Assembly (NCBI GenBank): GCA_036971615.1
Contig: JAYKKR010000060.1
Coordinates: 1 to 54,580, forward strand
Reading direction: 5' to 3'
Source: Amyloporia xantha
Taxonomy: Eukaryota > Basidiomycota > Agaricomycetes > Polyporales > Adustoporiaceae
Length of the DNA stretch: 54,580 nt
Position 1 is the stretch's first letter, and each line of letters opens with the position of its first letter. The notes under the pieces were generated by a model. The model was not told the origin of the DNA. It did no database searches and saw only the letters and a program-made list of their open reading frames with translations. Shown piece by piece: positions 44,298 through 54,580 of the stretch. A program made the translations under genes and the position numbers.

Positions 44298-47200
44298 ATG
44301 GCTCCTAAAGCGAACGCTGCGACCGCGGGGCCGAGCGCCCCCAAGCTGAAGGCCGGAGGGCGACAAACGGCCAAGGCCGTTGAGGACGCCAGCGAGGACG
44401 CGCCGGGAGCGGCGGTCGAGAAAAAAGAGAAGAAGAAGCCTGCGCGAAAGCGTAAGCAAGAGGAGGAGTATGAGGAAGAGGAAGACGATGATAACGTTGA
44501 GGTGAGTCTTACATTTTTCGAGCAAAGGAGCGCGCTCACTGTGCGCGGCGCAGGTCATGAAATTCGAACCGGTCCCTGCGGAAACGTTAGCGATGGACCG
44601 AACAGCGAAGGAAACCTGCGTCGGATATGCGAAGATCGACATGCTGGAGACGGTGAAGTACAAGACGTCGTATGGCAGATTCAACCCCGTCCTATGGTGA
44701 TCAAGCAGCGCGACGGTCTGGAGGGTAACCGACGTGCATGGGGTGCACAGTTTCGCCAGCGATTCGCAGCTTCCGCTGGCCATCAATCCGGAGGACCTCG
44801 ACATGGTGCCAAGCCAGGACGAGCTGGGTGGAGTCGATCTTCCCGAGCTCAAATTCAAGACGAGCGGCTACATCATCACGGCGTGCGGGGGGCAGCATCG
44901 ACATGCAGCGGTGCATCACATGGTTGACGAGCTGCGCAAGAAGATCACGACCATGGAGAAAGATCGCAAGAAGCTTGTGAAGAAGCTCGAGAATGGCGAC
45001 GCGCGAGCGACGCAAAAGGACGGCAAGCTCATGAGGGAGATCACCGCCGCCCAAGAGAAGATCGAAGAGCTTCGTTGGTGGGGTGTCAAGCTGTACGATC
45101 TCCGTAAGTTCATGTTCCCTCTGTTCCGTTCGTCGATACACGGAATATCGATCCAGACCGATATTCCTCGTTACGGCGAGTATACGGGTACCCCGGAATA
45201 TCGGTCAGGATCGATCTTCCGCCTTTGCGGAGCTATGTCTGCAGCGCGGAATATCGTCCTGGGACGGTATTCCGCGGTATCGCATACACGATCATACCGC
45301 GGAATATCGTCCTGGGACTATATTCCGCGCAATGAGATCATGTCCGTAGCGAGGAATATTGTCCCAGGACGATATTCCGTGATGGAGGGTTCTGTGTGTA
45401 CATAGAAATATATACTTATGTTCGTGTTTTATCACAGGTGTACTCGAGAAGAATTCCGCCCTCGCACGGCACCTTTCGCGTAATGAGGTCAAGCACCGGT
45501 ATGGGGAGACACACGAGGAACTTCTTGTGTCGAGGCTCGCGCAGTTGGAGGAATCGATTCTAAAAGGAGAAGAGGCTTTCGACACGGTCTTGAAGAGCAT
45601 GAAGATCATGAAAGAAGACAAGGCGAATTCGCGTAGCAATCGCGTTCTTTCGAACTATCACGTCGTTCGCATGCTGACACAAATGAACAAAATGGGCCCT
45701 TATTGGAGAGGGTCTAGCATCTTCTCCATGAAGTTTCTTTATCTTCTCGTCGATACGCATGCAGCGGTAAGTCCCATTCAGTATATGAAGAGTCATATTG
45801 ACGCTGATACATTCACTTAGCATCTCTCCTTGATCTTCGATATGAAGTATCTGGAGATGTGTCGTCTGGAATCGATGAGCGATAAATTCCCATCGCTCAA
45901 GGAGGTGGAAGAGCTACTGGTTGTTCTGGAGAAGAAGCAAGACACACTATCCAAGGAGGAGTATGCCAAGGATCCAGACGTCGTCAAGCGAAGCAGTTGC
46001 TGGAAGACATAAAGGAGGCACCCGAAGGCGAGCTCAAGCTCTTCAAGGACAGCGATACTCTGTCAGGACTCAACACGCACTTCAAGAACCATTTCGCGTC
46101 TCCCCTGTCCCCTGGCTCGGTGTTCGTGAAGGCCAATACCTGACTGCGCTTGAAGAATATCGAACGAAAGTCATCGAATGGCTGAAGAAATGTCTGGGCC
46201 CCTTCGTCGAAAGGCGAGAGATCACCGCAGAGCACGCCGATCGAGTGCTCGCACGGACATGTCTTGTGCTGTCGAGGCAGTCCGACGTTGATCGCTCGCC
46301 TCCCCTTCCCATGCTCTGTTCGCTCATGATGGAGACTGTCAATCAGATGTTCTTGAGGACTCCATTGGCGCAGAAAGAGGTGAGTGTTTTCTCTGATCGC
46401 TGTCTTACTGTCTCATTGATTCACATGCATGTAGGTGTGTTCGTATTTCGAAAGTCTGTGGTGGTACTACCGGGGCAAGAACGCACGCGAGCAAATCATG
46501 AACGACGGGTCGACCTGCATCTACAGCGTCGTTCGCTCGGTCCCCGACATTCGCGCCCGCTGCGTACCACAAGGTGTGTCGCCGTTATCAGTAATTTGGA
46601 TTCGTGGTAGTGTGCTGACGGGTCCTGTAGATTGTACAGGTCATGATCGATTACTGTCCTCGTTCTCTCACTCGCCTTGAGTGCGATTTGGTGGAGCTTG
46701 GGGTCCCCAGAGTTCAGGACAGAAAAGCGATCGAGAGCGTCATCGAGAACTCCAGGGAAGATAACAGCGGGTCGTCGATCTACAGCGCAGAGGCCTGGCT
46801 CCCTGATCGGAACAGCGCTGATGTTCAAAACTGTCACAGCTGGCTCATGAGTCCATTGAAGAATCTCGAGCAAAAGCGGTGGGACAGATACAAGCTCGCG
46901 TTCGCTTCCAAACCGGGAACTCATCCACCTCCTGGTGCGCGCATCGGGCTCACCTGCCATCCCCGAATCGCCGGTCTTCTTGTTCGCACGCATCCGCCGA
47001 AGTGGATTTGTGCGGCGATGATTGTGGAAGAGGACACGTTGATGACGTATCGCCACAAGACGATGCACCAGGACACGCTCGCCTTGCGGGAAGCTCTGCG
47101 CAAGGCGATCGAGAGCAGCGTGCAGCCGAAGAAAGAGTGGAATGAAGCCCAGAACCGGTTCTGTCAGCTTCCTGTCCCGAGGTTTCATTTCTGCGACGAG

Positions 47201-49840
47201 ATGATACTCGCACGGACGATGGAGAAGAATGAGGCGATTCAGCGTGCATGGGCTCCGGGAGTGGAAGGGGCAAAGGAGGGTCTCAAGTCTTTGTCACGCA
47301 TCCGGATGCAGGCGCACTATCGGCAGGAGATTCAAACGATCATCCGCTCAATCGAACGGACATCCGTCGCACGACTGCCAGCTCTCGATGTGGGGACTGA
47401 GAAGAAACGTGCTCCGCGCCCGGCTGTTGCGCACGAGGTTCACATTGCGACAAAACTCTTAGCGAAGGTATGCACATCGTTTTACATACATGCCTCAGAC
47501 GCTGACCTTTTGATGCATCCATTTTGAAACAGGTTCTTGACATCAACGCCAGTCGTAACCTTTGGGATCACTGCGACTATGAGGGCGAACATGCCGTGTT
47601 CGACGTGGGAACAGTCGAATACGGACGGTATACGCATGGCACGCATACAAGGTATATAGATGGCATGGAGGGAGAATCGAAGGTAAGAGAGGAACTATTC
47701 ATTGAAGATGATCTGATTTGCTAATATTGTACGGACAGCTTTTGAAGATGATGTCCCAGACACATTCTCAGACTAAGAAGGAGACCGCACCTCCATCGAT
47801 GGACATTCCAGCAATCGTCAAGAAGGAGGAGGATGAGGAGGAGGATGAGGAGGAGGAGGAGGAGGAGGATGACGGCAGCCGAGGATGATATCCTCAGCAG
47901 CGCCGAGAGCGAGGAGGGTGGCACAACGCACGACAAGGAAGCGTATGGGAAGAAGGATGTCAAAGGGAAGGGTGTGCGGAGGAAGATCGACTTGAAGACC
48001 TTATACGACGAGCCCGAGTCGGATGAAGAGTTGGCACCGCTCCCTCCGTCGTTGGATATGGAGAATTACAAGCCGGACGACAACGAACGACCGATGGAGA
48101 CGGACACAGAGGTAGAAGCGCCCCCAGAAACCGAATTTGAGGAGGAGACTCTGGAAGAGGGACAGGAACCCGCCGACCCAGCGAAGGAGGTCCCTGTGTC
48201 TGAACACAAGCAGATGGGCGGAAGGTCTAGAGCATCCTCCAACATGTCTATATCGGATTACATACCGTCAGACTCGCAGCGAACTGACGCAGAGGCTCCC
48301 CGATTGCAGATCGATAGCAGCCAGCCCGGGAGTATTGCTACGGACGAGCCGCCTGCAAGTGGTCCACCGTCGAGCATAGGTGCAAGCACGGACTACTTTG
48401 GTGGTAGCCAGATGGAGGAAATGCACATAGATCCATGCCCACCCGTCGACCGCATGGCAGTGGATCAGGAAGAGGCCGGTTACTGGATCGACCCCGGTAT
48501 GGACGACCTGTTTGACGTTCTGGAACAGAACTCGGAGTTGCTCGAGAACTTCATGCGGGAATCGAGCGCAGCGTCGGACGACATGGGCATGTTCAAGGAC
48601 ATGATCATTGGTAGTGGTCGTTTCGAAGAGACGGACATGACAATATCGCTCATTGGAGACGATGTCGACATAGCCTCTACCTCAGCTGGTAAGTGCACAT
48701 TCATTTCTACTTCACGGAGTCGGGAATACCGTCCTGGGACGATATTCCTAACTGTGACCATACATGGCACCTCGAGGAATATCGTCCTAGGACGATATTC
48801 CTAAGTACTTGCATATCCAGGTATCACTGGAATATCGTCCTAGGACGGTATTCCTAAGTATTTGCCCATCCGGATATCACTGGAATATCGTCCCAGGACG
48901 GTATTCCTACGTACTTACCTATGCGGATATCACTGGAATATCGTCCTAGAACGATATTCCACACATCCACAGCTATGCGTGTCACTTTCGTCGGATGCTT
49001 ATGGACGTCCTCTTTCACAGGAGTCGATGCCTCGCAGCCTCCTTTCACTCAGGTTCCGGCCATCGATGTCGATGCTATCCCCGATCCTCCTCCCAGGCGA
49101 AAGACGAAAATGGAGATGACTCCGAAGGAGACGTTATACTGGCGATCTCCTATCCCCAAGCGTCACAAGTTCAATCGCGATGTCACGAAGAACAAGGACG
49201 TCAATTTCTTCGTCAAATTGCCCGGGCAAACTCGTGAGTCTAATGTCTAACCTAACCCTGCACGTGGTATTGTGACTGACATCACATCGCATGTTTCTTT
49301 CTGCGTGCAGAGACAGTGCTGCCACTTACAAGTCATCACTTGAAGAAGATGAATTTTGCCGTCCGCGCGATTCAAAAGAAGGGTCTGGACGCATTCGCTC
49401 CTGAGGTAATCAAGAAGCTCGAGAAGTATATGTCCCCAGATGTCTTGAAGACTTGCAGCCTGGAGGCTCTAATGAAGAGTCGTCGTGAAGTCCTTGCAGC
49501 GGTTGATGCTGTCTCCATTCCTACCGTCGTTGATCAATCACAGCCAATGGGCGGATCATCTCAAGGCAGTTCTTCACAGGCAATGAACCCGTCTGACTAT
49601 GAATGGCAGTTGAAGCAGCGCCTCCGCAAGCGTCACACAGATGACTCTACACAGGCTTTCTCCCAGGGTGTTGCCCCTACGGCGGGCAAGCGCGATCGTT
49701 CCAACAGTACAGCAAATGGACAACGTATGTTCTCTCTGCTGGTATCTAGGTTTCGGTCTGCAACTGACTTTGTTCGACATGTAGCTGCCGATAAGAAATT
49801 GCGTCAAGACGAGTTCACGGATACACAAGCCTTAGGTTAG
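44298..49840 (+). CDS. L5: divergent ParB/sulfiredoxin-like (GGQHR) large protein
   Basis: Starts MAPKANAATAGPSAPK with a lysine- and glutamate-rich N-terminus. The ParB-like region has V-G-Y-A-K-I-D-M-L, L-P-E-L-K-F and I-T-A-C-GGQHRHAAVHHM, then R-W-W-G-V-K-L-Y-D before a 334-nt intron. Downstream blocks: H-L-S-R-N-E-V-K-H-R-Y-G, H-A-A at an exon end, F-E-S-L-W-W-Y-Y, and an acidic tail with V-K-K-E-E-D-E-E. The last exon (A-D-K-K-L-R-Q-D-E) matches the L4 end and stops at 49840. Frame breaks are needed near 44690 (in-frame TGA), 45995, 46110 and in the GAG-repeat near 47870. Two of its introns hold five 26-bp palindromes each. It is the most divergent full-length copy. Function unknown. 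Confidence 0.75.
45104..45437 (+). repeat. L5 intron with five 26-bp palindromes, 52-53-bp period
   Basis: Units start at 45142, 45195, 45248, 45301 and 45353, each 26 bp with 26-27 bp between. The intervening sequences are largely unlike each other. This is the same intron position (after W-W-G-V-K-L-Y-D) that bears the 30-mer in L1-L4. Donor GTAAGT, acceptor CACAG, 334 nt. Confidence 0.85.
48689..49020 (+). repeat. L5 tail intron with five 26-bp palindromes, exact 53-bp period
   Basis: Units start at 48723, 48776, 48829, 48882 and 48935. The 27-bp sequences between units 2-5 are clearly related (they share CTT..C.AT.C.G.TATCACT), so this array grew by tandem duplication. Donor GTAAGT, acceptor CACAG, 332 nt, almost the same length as the other L5 array intron. 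Confidence 0.85.
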
Positions 49841-51149
49841 GTGGTGGAGCGACGAAGCGACGACGGAGCTATGGGAGCCGAAGGCGACCTTAGCGGAGGA
49901 AGTTGCTGAGGAGCGGGAGACAGAGCAAGGCAATGAGGTGCTGGGGATCCAACACCGACCCATTTCGTCTTTTATAGACTCATCAGGCCCTCTATCTTGG
50001 TAAGCGAGAAATACCTCGCATCGTACGACTTTGAGAATCGTACGACGGCATAATATCTTATTAATAGTTGCCGACGAGACCGAGCCAATAGCATTATCCC
50101 GCTATCGGGTGGACTCGGACTATGATGTCATTGTCTAGACCTGTCTCCTATTATTAGGAGTGACGTCATTCCGACGGAGTTCCGCCGGTCCGATAAGTCA
50201 CCGAAGTAGCCGAGCCGGTGCATGTGATTCATGCAATCACATGTGCCACCCCTGACGTCATGGCCCAGGCGGGCCTGGAACATGACATCATCGAGCGCGT
50301 ATATTAGACGCCCCATGTCACGTGACTATGTCACGTTACCCCGGCGCTAATTGCATTAAGGACTACGCACCTTGCCCGGACCGTTAGGTCCGTTAGGATT
50401 AGGTTCGGTTAGGTTACTATTTTGATATGACATCAATTAGTCAGCAATATTGTATTTCCGATTAAGGAATGTACATACGGTTAGGTTAGGTTCTGGTTAG
50501 GTTAAATTAGGTAAAACGCCTCGGTTAATACCGTCTGCGGTGTACACAGAAACCGTAGTACTTACAAGATATTGCAAGTGAGGTGCGAAAGAGTTGCTGA
50601 TCTCCCCCCTTCCCAAACAGCTGAAAGACACTGAGTGAGAGCTCGTGAGGAACTACCATTCGAATCGCGGGCTGCCAGCTACAGCACATGAAATTATCAG
50701 TTATACAACGGTCGCAGGACTGCCGCGCAGGGTCAGTTCATCCATAAGAGTAGTCGTAGTACCCTCCCCCCATGCATCAGAGGCAACTCCGTTTTCGCGG
50801 CACCTCCCCTGAGAGGCACAGGCCCAGTTATGCGCCTTCCACACTTCTGAGAATGTAAAGGAGGCCGCCAACGGGCGAACAGAATAGTCTCCAGAGTATA
50901 ACAAATAAAAGCCACATGCTGGCTGACTCGCTAGCAGACACACTTTCCCACACGCTGGCTACAGTTTTCACCAACGCAGGTACTAATGCGCCCACTTAGG
51001 GTTATGAGACCTGCTAGGATCAGCTAGGATCGAAATCCTAGGCTGGCGCCTAGTGCACTCCTAGGCCGGTGCGCACTACGTAGACCAGCACCTAGCACAG
51101 TCCTAGGCACGTAGTACATGAGAGCAGGGAGAGGCGCAACACAGCAGCG
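49841..51149. other. L5-L6 intergenic region, first part
   Basis: No coding exon is supported. A perfect 9-bp-arm hairpin (CATGTGATT, 5-nt loop, AATCACATG) lies at 50221-50243. Degenerate GGTTAGG repeats occur at about 50380-50515, and several CCTAGG palindromes at about 51000-51110. Confidence 0.45.
50380..50515. repeat. Degenerate GGTTAGG-rich stretch
   Basis: Several GGTTAGG and GTTAGG words occur, imperfectly spaced, interrupted by a unique stretch. This superficially resembles the telomere hexamer TTAGGG, but no clean hexamer run exists. It is a simple-sequence region at most. Confidence 0.4.
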
Positions 51150-52191
51150 GCTGTCCTGGACGTCCACCTCTGCTGGCATGTCTGTTGTACTGTGTAGCAC
51201 AGGCGGACGTCCAGGACGTCCATCTCCGCTATAGAATGCAAAAACACGGTGTCCTTATATAGTAACAGACACTCCTGATATAGGCATAGCAGCAGAGGCA
51301 GCCGTATAGGACGTCTGTTTCTGCTGCTCTGTACCAGCATCTCATGGAGCAGACAGCCGTCCTGGATGTCCATCTCCACTGCTCAGTATTGGAGCACAGT
51401 GGTGCAGATGGCAGTCCTGGACGTCCATCTCTGCTATAGAACACAAAAAACGCGCACACCATATATAGAAACAGACACTACTTATATAGATACTGTACCA
51501 GCGGTGGACGTCCAGGACGTCCATCTCTGCTACATAGTATTGAAGCGCAGTAGTAGAGATGGCCGTCCTGGAAGTCCATTTCCATCATAACTATCAGAGA
51601 ACATGCACATCTCAGTCCATATATATAGACATAATACAGAGTCAGACAGTGCACAGAGCATGGCCGTCCTGGACGTCCATCTGTGCCATGGCATGCAAAA
51701 AATGTGCACTCCTTATATAGCAATATACTTTCCCTATATGGATATTCAAGCTGCAGTATAAAAAAACTTCGGTCAAAGTATATATATTGTCAGAGAGAAT
51801 ATGGCCTTCCAGGAAGGCCATGTGTGCTACAGTGTCAGAAAACTCCAGTCAAAGTATGATTTTGTTTCAGAAAGAGAATATGGCCTTCCAGGATGGCCAT
51901 GTCTGTTACAGTATCAAAAAACTCCGGTCATAATGTGTGCTTCAGAAGATGGCCGTCCTGGACGGCCACCTCTGCTACAGGATGCAAAAAATGCGCACTC
52001 CTTATATGGAAATAGACCTTCCCTATATAGACATCTTCACTTGTGTGAAAAAACTCCGGTCAAAGTATGTGCTTGAGTTCAGAGTGAAAATATGGCAGTC
52101 CAGGAAGGCCATGTGTGCTGCAGTGTCAAAAAACTCCGGTCAAAGTGTGTGCTTGAGTTCAGGGAAGGATATGGCAGTCCAGGAAGGCCAT
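51150..52191. repeat. 21-bp palindrome family, 13 copies upstream of L6
   Basis: Copies of ATGGCCKTCC-A/T-GGAMGGCCAT type start near 51150, 51204, 51301, 51353, 51407, 51504, 51558, 51660, 51801, 51880, 51949, 52092 and 52171. The one at 51801-51821 is a perfect 21-bp palindrome. Most are followed by a CTSTGCTACAG-like word, and many gaps share an AAAAAACTCCGGTCAAAG word, so larger units have been duplicated. Spacing is irregular (50-140 bp). It differs in sequence from the 30-, 26- and 28-bp families. Confidence 0.8.
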
Positions 52192-52382
52192 GTGTGCTAC
52201 AGTATCAAAAAACTTCGGTCAAAGTGCAGGATTATATAGGGTTTTCGTAACTGGGTTGGGGTACACTTACCTCCCTTCTGGGTTTGGGTAGGTCCGATTA
52301 GGAGCGGGGAGGTACATTTACGTAGCGAAACCCTGTACAGTAGGGTAATATACCGTAAATAGACGAGTTGAGAGAAAAGAAC

Positions 52383-52783
52383 GCGCTTCGGATAGAGCGT
52401 GCTGAAGCGCGAACGTAGTACTGAATGTACAGAAGTGAAGTATATGCATGAACGCGCATCTGTTTGCTCGTGCGGATGCGCGTTCGAGGCACTTGAGTAC
52501 TATACACACATACCCCGTCGAACGCGCATCCGCACGAGAAAACGGAAGCGCGTTTTTTTGCCCATTTGGGGCAATATATTTAGGGATATATATGTGTGTA
52601 ATTACTCCGTCGATCGCGCTTCCGTTCGCTCGTGCGGATGCGCGTTCGACGGAGTTTATGTGTGTAGCACCCGAGTGCGTCGAACGCGCATCCGCACGAG
52701 CGAACGGAAGCGCGATCTGCGCACTTGTGTAGACCACTAAAATACTCTCGATATCGCGCATCCGTTCGGACATGCGGATGCGC
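52383..52783. repeat. 28-bp palindrome array, six units, about 70-bp period, just before L6
   Basis: Units start at 52383, 52454, 52524, 52616, 52686 and 52756, each 28 bp. Arms are GCGCATCCG or GCGCTTCCG against CGGATGCGC or CGGAAGCGC around a CGAGCGAA-like centre, in both orientations. Spacing is 70-71 bp except one 92-bp step. The last unit ends 130 bp before the L6 start codon, so the array may overlap its promoter. Confidence 0.8.
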
Positions 52784-52912
52784 GAAGAAGGCACGTGTGG
52801 GCGATGCATGTGACTGTGAGAGTCAAGTGATCGTATCGATCGACTGGGCGCTGGGATGCGTTGGTCGTTCGATACGCCTCGACTTCACTTGTAACTGAGA
52901 CGTACCTTTAAC

Positions 52913-54580
52913 ATGCCTCCGAAGAAAGCGACAACAACTGGAGGCCGCCGCCGAAAGCAACCAGATCCTCCTGAGGTGGAGGAGCTCGATAGCAGCTCTG
53001 GAGAAGGAGGAGGAGGAGGAGAAGGTGAGTAGCATATACCTATGAGAGTGTGCATGGATAACACTGTGGACAGTGCCGGCTGTAACACAGCTGAGTCGGC
53101 CGATCACGCTGCGCGGTCAGCGTGCTGGGGTGCCGCAGGGGTATGCGCCGCCACGTCGGCAGTCGAAGCCTGCTGCGCCGCCTGTGAAGCAGGCGACGAT
53201 CGCTGGGCCGTCGAAAGTCGGCGCAGTCATCGACGAGGACGAGGACGAGGATGATGTGGTGGTGGAGGAGGAGGTTGTTCCTGTGGCGAAGGGGAAGAAG
53301 AAAGGTAAGGCGAAGGCGAAAGGTAAGGCGAAGGGGAAGGGGAAGGGGAAGGAGAAGGCGCAGGAGGTGAGCGACGGGGACGGGGAGAGTGGGGTGGGGG
53401 ACGGGGAGGAGGAGGCCGCGGAGGAGGAAGACGAGCAGACGAAGGCGGAAAGGGAAGCGGAGAGATCGGAGGTACGTAAGATTTCCATGATCGGGCTGGA
53501 TGTGATATTGACGTTCGATCGCACGGGGATCTAGAATGCGTTGCGGAAGATGACGACTGCGATCGGGCTGACGGACGACTCGAAGGAACGCGGGGAGGAG
53601 GTGGCGAAGCTGGAGGCGAAGATTTCGGAGGCGCTGTACGGGCATGTGCGGGTGCCGTTGCTGGACTTCCTCGCGAAGGAGTTGGGGATGGTGTTCGTTC
53701 CGCACCAGTGGAACGATCGGCCGATCAACAAGATGGAGGCGACTCGGCTGCTGGCGGAGTTGAACGTCGAGCACGGTGGGCTGCTAGCGGGGAACATGAT
53801 CCAGATCGCGATCTCGGAGAAGTTCCTGGACGATACGCTGACGCCTCGGGAGCTGCAGCGCCGGGCCGGACACCTTCTACCGGAGCTGAAGATCGATCCC
53901 AGTGCGCGGGCGGAGCTGGAGGACGGTACGTTGGCGCCGGCGGAGGTGTACATCATCGGTGGGCACCACCGGAGGGAGGCAAACGCGATGTACTGCAAGC
54001 GGTTGTTGGACTCGTACGTGAAGGCGGAGGCAGAGATGGAGTTGCTGAGAGCGAAGACGGCGCGGACGGAGGTGGAGAACGATATGCTGACGAAGTTGGT
54101 GGAGATGTACGAGAAGGCTCGGGCACGTCTCGAGGAGAAGGCGATGTGGTCGGCGGAGGTGTACGTCTACGGTGAGTGTGCGATTGAATTATTATTATTG
54201 GATGTTTTTATTAATACGCATTACAGAGAAGTTGAGTACGGAGATGGGGTTGCATCTGTCTCGGAACCGAGAGATGCATCGGTTCTACGAGACGGAAGAC
54301 GAGTACTTCCTGATGACGCTGCGTGCGTTGCGGGAGCTGGACCGCGTCCCGGGGAAGTTCGATGCGAGGCTCGCGAAGGAGCTGAACGATGTGCGGTCGC
54401 GCACGGGGAATCGCGTCGGAAGCACGCGAATCACTTCGCGAAGCTGTGGGCGCACCCGCGGGCGGTGAAGTTCCTGATGTCTCTTACGAGATACGGGCGG
54501 GATTTCCTGCCATCGCCGTACCTGCGGATCGAGAAGGTGACGACGATGTTCAAGACGCACTTCGGGGTGAGCATGGGTGC
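52913..54580 (+). CDS. L6: ParB-like (GGHHR) L-family protein, cut by window edge
   Basis: Starts MPPKKATTTGGRRRKQ. Exon 2 is low-complexity, with acidic runs and a K-G-K-A-K-type lysine-glycine repeat. The ParB-like exon (about 53535-54171) contains L-P-E-L-K-I-D-P, then V-Y-I-I-GGHHRREANAMY, and ends S-A-E-V-Y-V-Y-G at the same boundary as W-G-C-R-V-Y-D of L4. The next exon has H-L-S-R-N-R-E-M-H-R-F-Y, like L5, and needs a one-base shift near 54400 to reach H-F-A-K-L-W. The visible introns are short (the 54172-54226 one is 55 nt) and hold no palindromes. It is very GC-rich compared with L1-L4. The 3' part lies outside the window. Function unknown. Confidence 0.75.

Noticed and set aside
44696..44698. 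In-frame TGA in L5 as selenocysteine or readthrough
   Set aside because: Neighbouring frames carry plausible sequence and nearby single-base breaks occur in many genes, so a sequence or mutation indel pair is simpler.
45142..48960. CRISPR arrays
   Set aside because: Repeat and spacer sizes are CRISPR-like, but the arrays lie in introns of a fungal gene, some spacers are clearly related to each other, and no cas gene is present. Reported as palindrome arrays instead.
50380..50515. Interstitial or terminal telomere
   Set aside because: The words are GGTTAGG-like but irregular, and coding genes continue on both sides.

Overview
This window looks like a filamentous basidiomycete (mushroom-type) genome. 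Genes are split by many short GT-AG introns (typically about 50-60 nt), there is a fungal zinc-cluster-like gene, and nothing resembles an operon or a bacterial ribosome-binding site. The species cannot be named from the sequence. I see no rRNA, tRNA or known metabolic gene.

The backbone is a head-to-tail series of long plus-strand paralogues, here called L1 (5102-9119), L2 (9910-14770), L3 (21883-26014), L4 (28113-32556), L5 (44298-49840) and L6 (52913 to the window edge). A detached last exon of a seventh copy lies on the minus strand (38942-39219). L4 closes cleanly as a 12-exon, 1163-residue gene and is the reference model. Near their N-termini these proteins follow the order of conserved blocks of the ParB/sulfiredoxin-like fold: a YNKRA-type block, a helix, an F-x-P-x-T-F-L strand, then hydrophobics leading into GGQHR-x-x-AA. 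This is close to the DGQHR signature of DndB-type proteins. A long helical, Trp-rich body and a low-complexity tail rich in basic nuclear-signal-like motifs follow. An unrelated large gene, K (15222-20551), sits between L2 and L3. A zinc-cluster-like gene, Z (33810-35019), follows L4.

A second family of small two-exon genes (about 100-120 aa, S1-S7) surrounds the L genes: S1 and S2 on the minus strand, S3 and S4 before L1, S5 at 37 kb, S6 and S7 before L5. All share one intron at the same point, after a W-x-x-W-A-x-R-V motif.

The most striking layer is short palindromes of fixed length in exclusive territories. A 30-bp palindrome (GCGGCATT-N14-AATGCCGC) occurs about 36 times between 98 and 37844 and not after. 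A 26-bp palindrome (GGAATATC-N10-GATATTCC) occurs 18 times between 39296 and 48960, in evenly spaced arrays around and inside L5. A 21-bp palindrome (51150-52191) and a 28-bp palindrome (52383-52783) fill the upstream region of L6. The same two introns carry the 30-mer in each of L1-L4. In L5 one of these introns carries five 26-mers instead. I suggest that each L paralogue group has its own palindrome, possibly a cognate DNA site or a structured intronic RNA element. This is inference.

The stretch from 36 to 42 kb is rich in mobile elements. It holds two CACTA-like MITEs with 3-bp target duplications, a possible TA-flanked MITE, and a 2.3-kb near-perfect hairpin element with 7-bp duplications that landed in a 26-mer array. 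Many genes, including unrelated ones, contain isolated single-base frame breaks, often at homopolymers. Base-level assembly errors are at least as likely an explanation as pseudogenisation.
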